DNA from: an uncultured Corynebacterium sp.
GTDB lineage: Bacteria > Actinomycetota > Actinomycetes > Mycobacteriales > Mycobacteriaceae
Reading direction: 5' to 3'
Assembly: GCF_946222985.1 (NCBI RefSeq)
Contig: NZ_CAMIFY010000001.1
Span: 71,947-135,946, forward strand
Length of the DNA: 64,000 nt
The notes under the pieces were generated by a model that saw only the letters and a list, made by a program, of their open reading frames with translations, was not told where the DNA came from and did no database searches. The translations under genes and the position numbers were made by a program. Of the stretch, positions 61,068 through 64,000 are shown in pieces; within the stretch, counting starts at the first letter, position 1, and each line of letters starts with the position of its first letter.

Positions 61068-61312
61068 CCCGGAAACGGGGGTTGGGGTGGGCGTCGGGGT
61101 GAACGCAGGGATGCGGGCGTCGCGAGCCCGGTGCGTTGACGCGAGGAAGACGCCCGCCACCACCGCCCCCGGATGGCCGGGGACGCGCTGCGCCGACCCG
61201 GGAAAAGGGGAACACTGGAGGGAACACGGTTTCGGACCAATGCCGTTCGCCACCGGCACGACAAGCGCATGACAGTCGCACGACAGCAGCACGACAAGCA
61301 GGAGGACACCCC

Positions 61313-62968
61313 ATGGCCCACGAGCGCGCCGGGCAGCTCGCCCAGCCCCAGGATCTGATCGACGTCGCCGAGCTGGTGACGGCGTACTACACCCGCCATC
61401 CCGAGCCGGGAAATCCCGATCAGGCGGTGTCCTTCGGCACCTCGGGCCACCGCGGGTCGTCCCTGGACACCGCGTTCAACGAGGACCACATCCACGCCAC
61501 CACCCAGGCCATCGTCGACTACCGCGCCGGCCAGGGCATCGAGGGGCCGCTCTACATCGGCCGCGACACCCACGGGCTGTCCGAGCCGGCGATGATCTCC
61601 GCGCTGGAGGTCCTCACCGCCAACGGCGTCACCGTCCACGTCGACGCCGATGATCGCTACACCCCGACCCCGGCGGTCAGCCACGCGATCCTGGCGCACA
61701 ACCGGGACCTCGACGGCGGCCCGAACGGCTCCGACAAACGCCGCGCCGACGGCATCGTGGTCACCCCGTCGCACAACCCGCCCCGCGACGGCGGATTCAA
61801 GTACAACCCGCCGACGGGTGGCCCGGCCGACGCCGACGCCACCGACTGGATCGCCGCCCGCGCCAACGACTACCTCGCCGCGGGCCTCGACGGCGTGAAG
61901 CGGCAGTCGGTGGACAAGGCCGGCGATCTCGTCGTCAAGCACGACTACCTGAACACCTACGTCGCCGACCTGCCCAACGTCGTCGACATCGCGGCCATCC
62001 GCGAGGCCGGCGTGAAGATCGGCGTCGACCCGATGGGCGGCGCCTCCGTCGACTACTGGGGCGCCATCGCCGACGCTCACGGCCTCGACCTGACGGTGGT
62101 CAATCCGCAGGTGGACGCCACGTGGCGGTTCATGACGCTCGACACCGACGGCAAGATCCGCATGGACTGCTCCAGCCCCAACGCCATGGCGTCGCTGATC
62201 GGCAACCGCGACAAGTTCGACGTCTCCACGGGCAACGACGCCGACGCCGACCGCCACGGCATCGTCACCCCCGACGCCGGGCTGATGAACCCGAACCATT
62301 ACCTGGCCGTGGCCATCGACTACCTCTTCGCGCACCGCCCCGGCTGGGGAGCGGACACCGCGGTGGGCAAGACGCTGGTGTCGTCGTCGATGGTCGACCG
62401 CGTCGTCGCCGACCTGGGGCGCACGCTCGTCGAGGTGCCCGTCGGATTCAAGTGGTTCGTCCCCGGTTTGATGGACGGCAGCGTCGGCTTCGGCGGCGAG
62501 GAGTCCGCGGGCGCGTCCTTCCTGCGTCACGACGGGACGGTCTGGTCCACGGACAAGGACGGCCTGATCATGGACCTGCTGGCGGCCGAGATCATCGCCA
62601 AGACGGGCAAAACCCCGTCGCAGCGGTACGCGGAGCTCGCCGAGAAGTTCGGCGCCCCCGCCTACGCGCGCACCGACGCCGATGCCAGCCGAGAGCAGAA
62701 GGCCATCCTGAAGAAGCTCTCGCCCGAGCAGGTCACCGCCGACACCCTCGCCGGCGAGCCGATCACCGCCAAGCTCACCGAGGCCCCCGGCAATGGCGCG
62801 GCCATCGGCGGGCTGAAGGTCACCACCGAATCCGCGTGGTTCGCCGCGCGCCCGTCGGGCACCGAGGACAAATACAAGATCTACGCCGAGTCGTTCAAGG
62901 GCGACGACCACCTCAAGCAGGTGCAGGCCGAGGCGGCCGACCTGGTCAACGAGGTGCTCGGTTCCTGA
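61313..62968 (+). CDS. pgm: Phosphoglucomutase (alpha-D-glucose phosphate-specific)
   Basis: Pgm interconverts glucose-1-phosphate and glucose-6-phosphate, linking glycolysis to glycogen, trehalose and UDP-glucose. The 551-residue length matches the long bacterial form. Signatures are FGTSGHRGSS near 43-52, the phosphoserine in VVTPSHNPPRDGG (S153), GNDADADRHG for Mg2+ near 305-314, GFGGEESAG near 393-401 and RPSGTEDKYKIYAES near 515. GGAGG is 7 nt before the ATG. Confidence 0.96.
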   Translation: MAHERAGQLAQPQDLIDVAELVTAYYTRHPEPGNPDQAVSFGTSGHRGSSLDTAFNEDHIHATTQAIVDYRAGQGIEGPLYIGRDTHGLSEPAMISALEVLTANGVTVHVDADDRYTPTPAVSHAILAHNRDLDGGPNGSDKRRADGIVVTPSHNPPRDGGFKYNPPTGGPADADATDWIAARANDYLAAGLDGVKRQSVDKAGDLVVKHDYLNTYVADLPNVVDIAAIREAGVKIGVDPMGGASVDYWGAIADAHGLDLTVVNPQVDATWRFMTLDTDGKIRMDCSSPNAMASLIGNRDKFDVSTGNDADADRHGIVTPDAGLMNPNHYLAVAIDYLFAHRPGWGADTAVGKTLVSSSMVDRVVADLGRTLVEVPVGFKWFVPGLMDGSVGFGGEESAGASFLRHDGTVWSTDKDGLIMDLLAAEIIAKTGKTPSQRYAELAEKFGAPAYARTDADASREQKAILKKLSPEQVTADTLAGEPITAKLTEAPGNGAAIGGLKVTTESAWFAARPSGTEDKYKIYAESFKGDDHLKQVQAEAADLVNEVLGS

Positions 62969-63054
62969 GCCCGCCGGGATGGGCGGATGGTGGACGTGTC
63001 CCAGATCATGGGTTGATTCCCGGCCTCGGGGGTGACCCATGAGGTGGGGCCGAC

Positions 63055-63060
63055 TATCGT
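63055..63060 (+). promoter_or_regulatory. Leaderless -10 for the DsbA-like gene
   Basis: TATCGT ends 7 nt before GTG 63068; the ATG one codon earlier (63065) is only 4 nt away. An imperfect CATGGGT/ACCCATG hairpin (63007-63041) lies just upstream. Confidence 0.5.
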
Positions 63061-63067
63061 CGTGATG

Positions 63068-63799
63068 GTGAGCCAGAAGAAGATCAAAAACCCGAACCAG
63101 AAGGGCTCCGGCTTCGTCGTCGGCATCGTCGCCCTCATCGCCATCGTCGCCGTGATCATCGGCGTCGTCCTCTACATGGGGCGCAACCAGCCGATCGAGG
63201 GGCTCCCGAACGAGGACGTCGCCTTCGGCGTCGAGTACGACGGCGACATCATGCGCCTGGCGTCCGACGACGCCGGCGACGATGCCGTCGTCGCCGAGGT
63301 CTACGAGGACTACTCGTGCTCTTTCTGTGCCGAGATGTCCACGGGCGGCCATGACGATCAGCTCGAGGCGCTCAACAACGGCGACCTGGTCGTCGAGTAC
63401 CGCTCGCTGAACTTCCTGGACGAGAGCGGCGAGGGCCACTCGACCAAGGCCATCGCCATCATGGAGCGCATCGCGCAGACCGGCGACGCCCGCCTGTTCT
63501 GGAACTTCCACACGCTGCTGATGGAAGAGCAGCAGGACGCCATCCGCTGGGAGAACGAGGAATTCGCCGAGCGCCTGGAAATGATGGAGGCCCCGGGTGA
63601 CCTCGTCGAGGACGTCCGCAACGACGCGTTGGCGATGGGCGAGGCGAATGACACCGGCAAGGCCAACGGCGAGAAGCTCAACGGCATCATCGGTTCGATT
63701 TCGTCGCCGCACGTCATCGTCGACGGCGAGGACGTCATCGAAAACGCCGACGGTCTCGACCAGTGGGTCAACGCCGCACTGGACGCCGGACGCTCCTAG
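63068..63799 (+). CDS. DsbA-family thioredoxin-fold protein, membrane-anchored
   Basis: The 243-residue protein has a basic start, one membrane segment (VVGIVALIAIVAVIIGVVLYM, about 17-37) and an extracytoplasmic DsbA-like domain with active-site C84-S-F-C87. The cis-Pro loop (ISSPHVIVDG) lies near 213-222 and an acidic helical insert is near 150-185. Such proteins oxidise or isomerise disulfides of exported proteins in mycolata. It lies between pgm and tRNA-Ala. Confidence 0.88.
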   Translation: MSQKKIKNPNQKGSGFVVGIVALIAIVAVIIGVVLYMGRNQPIEGLPNEDVAFGVEYDGDIMRLASDDAGDDAVVAEVYEDYSCSFCAEMSTGGHDDQLEALNNGDLVVEYRSLNFLDESGEGHSTKAIAIMERIAQTGDARLFWNFHTLLMEEQQDAIRWENEEFAERLEMMEAPGDLVEDVRNDALAMGEANDTGKANGEKLNGIIGSISSPHVIVDGEDVIENADGLDQWVNAALDAGRS

Positions 63800-63813
63800 C
63801 GGAGCGGGCGGGG

Positions 63814-63838
63814 CGGGCGCCCGGTGATCGGGCGCCCG
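63814..63838 (+). terminator. Terminator after the DsbA-like gene
   Basis: CGGGCGCCCG is repeated as an inverted repeat around GTGAT, 15 nt after the stop. No U-tract follows. Confidence 0.65.
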
Positions 63839-63888
63839 AAGTCCGATCGCGCGGCCACCTGGGGATTTGGGGAATCTTCGGGTGGCCG

Positions 63889-63899
63889 TGTAATTTACA
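63889..63899. promoter_or_regulatory. TGTAA-T-TTACA palindrome upstream of tRNA-Ala
   Basis: This 11-bp perfect palindrome is the most AT-rich spot in the gap and contains TAATTT, which may be the tRNA promoter -10. Confidence 0.35.
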
Positions 63900-63946
63900 G
63901 AGAGTCCGAAGCGCGAGTCGAAAGGCAACCGCGACGGTACTTTCCA

Positions 63947-64000
63947 GGGGCTATGGCGCAGCTGGTAGCGCACCACACTGGCAGTGTGGGGGTCAGGGGT
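63947..64000 (+). tRNA. tRNA-Ala(GGC), 3' end outside window
   Basis: The acceptor strand GGGGCTA, D arm GCGC-AGCTGGTA-GCGC and anticodon arm CCACA-CTGGCAG-TGTGG fold as a normal tRNA. The anticodon at 63980-63982 is GGC, reading the alanine codon GCC. The T arm and acceptor 3' strand run past the window edge. Confidence 0.92.

Noticed and set aside
61136..61312. 59-residue N-terminal extension of phosphoglucomutase
   Set aside because: The extension is low-complexity and Arg/Pro-rich, while ATG 61313 has a strong GGAGG site and the usual protein start.

Overview
The window is a gene-dense, roughly 70% GC stretch of actinobacterial chromosome with short intergenic gaps and no insertion sequence, integrase, phage gene or CRISPR array. 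The gene set points to a mycolic-acid-containing member of the Mycobacteriales: wbbL, an LCP ligase, MtrA-MtrB-LpqB, two WhiB proteins, a DesA3-type acyl-CoA desaturase, AdnAB, SigH-RshA and the 24-residue ribosomal protein bL37. From memory of the H37Rv map, the order follows the M. tuberculosis block from about Rv3267 to Rv3194c, with some genes missing (for example nudC between the potassium channel and uvrD2). Compactness, the short MoeB-like protein and the leaderless-promoter style suggest a high-GC Corynebacterium. The genus is an inference; the order is secure.

Layout. 1-10.2 kb: envelope polysaccharide and sugar-nucleotide genes (LCP ligase, rmlD, wbbL, GDP-mannose pyrophosphorylase, whiB2, phosphomannomutase, TobH-like SIS protein, manA). 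They supply rhamnose for the arabinogalactan linker and mannose for lipoglycans. 10.2-20.1 kb: a Pro/Thr-rich lipoprotein, S-adenosylhomocysteinase, thymidylate kinase, mtrA-mtrB-lpqB, a ComF-like phosphoribosyltransferase, the ribosome hibernation factor and a small exported protein. 20.3-28.4 kb: secA, an Rv3235-family gene, a HAD-like protein, DUF6912, the ferredoxin reductase/acyl-CoA desaturase pair and an alpha/beta hydrolase. 28.6-37.3 kb: ClC protein, rsgA, aroA, SRAP, YbaK, sigH-rshA, bL37, whiB1 and a diacylglycerol-kinase-family protein. 37.3-42.7 kb: an Rv3212-like protein, a DEAD-box helicase, DUF3107, DUF3152, a MoeB-like protein and a TIGR02569 protein. 42.7-52.7 kb: a DNA-repair operon (adnA, adnB, potassium channel, uvrD2) behind a probable LexA box. 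52.8-64 kb: an SDR-like protein, a cyclodehydratase-like protein coupled to an ABC1 kinase, two metalloprotease-family proteins, a Lon-like PDZ protease, a sodium:alanine symporter, phosphoglucomutase, a DsbA-like thioredoxin and the start of tRNA-Ala(GGC).

Regulation visible in sequence. At least sixteen genes on both strands have a TANNNT hexamer ending 6-8 nt before an ATG or GTG. That is the layout of leaderless transcripts, and it decides several start codons (mtrA, sigH, the diacylglycerol kinase, the DsbA-like protein). Other sites that stand out are two tandem CGTAANCTACG boxes in the desaturase promoter, a GAAC-N4-GTTC box before adnA, a 68-bp composite palindrome at 28.5 kb, a 20-bp palindrome at 11.03 kb and an 11-bp stem-loop just before the ribosome binding site of the GDP-mannose pyrophosphorylase gene.

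Most of this is conserved backbone. The best candidates for new biology are the orphan cyclodehydratase/ABC1-kinase/88-residue gene set, the desaturase operator pair, the 28.5-kb palindrome, an over-represented 11-mer (CGTCGTCAAGC), and a MoeB/ThiF homologue that has lost its zinc and reactive cysteines. All counts and alignments were made by eye; no database search was run.
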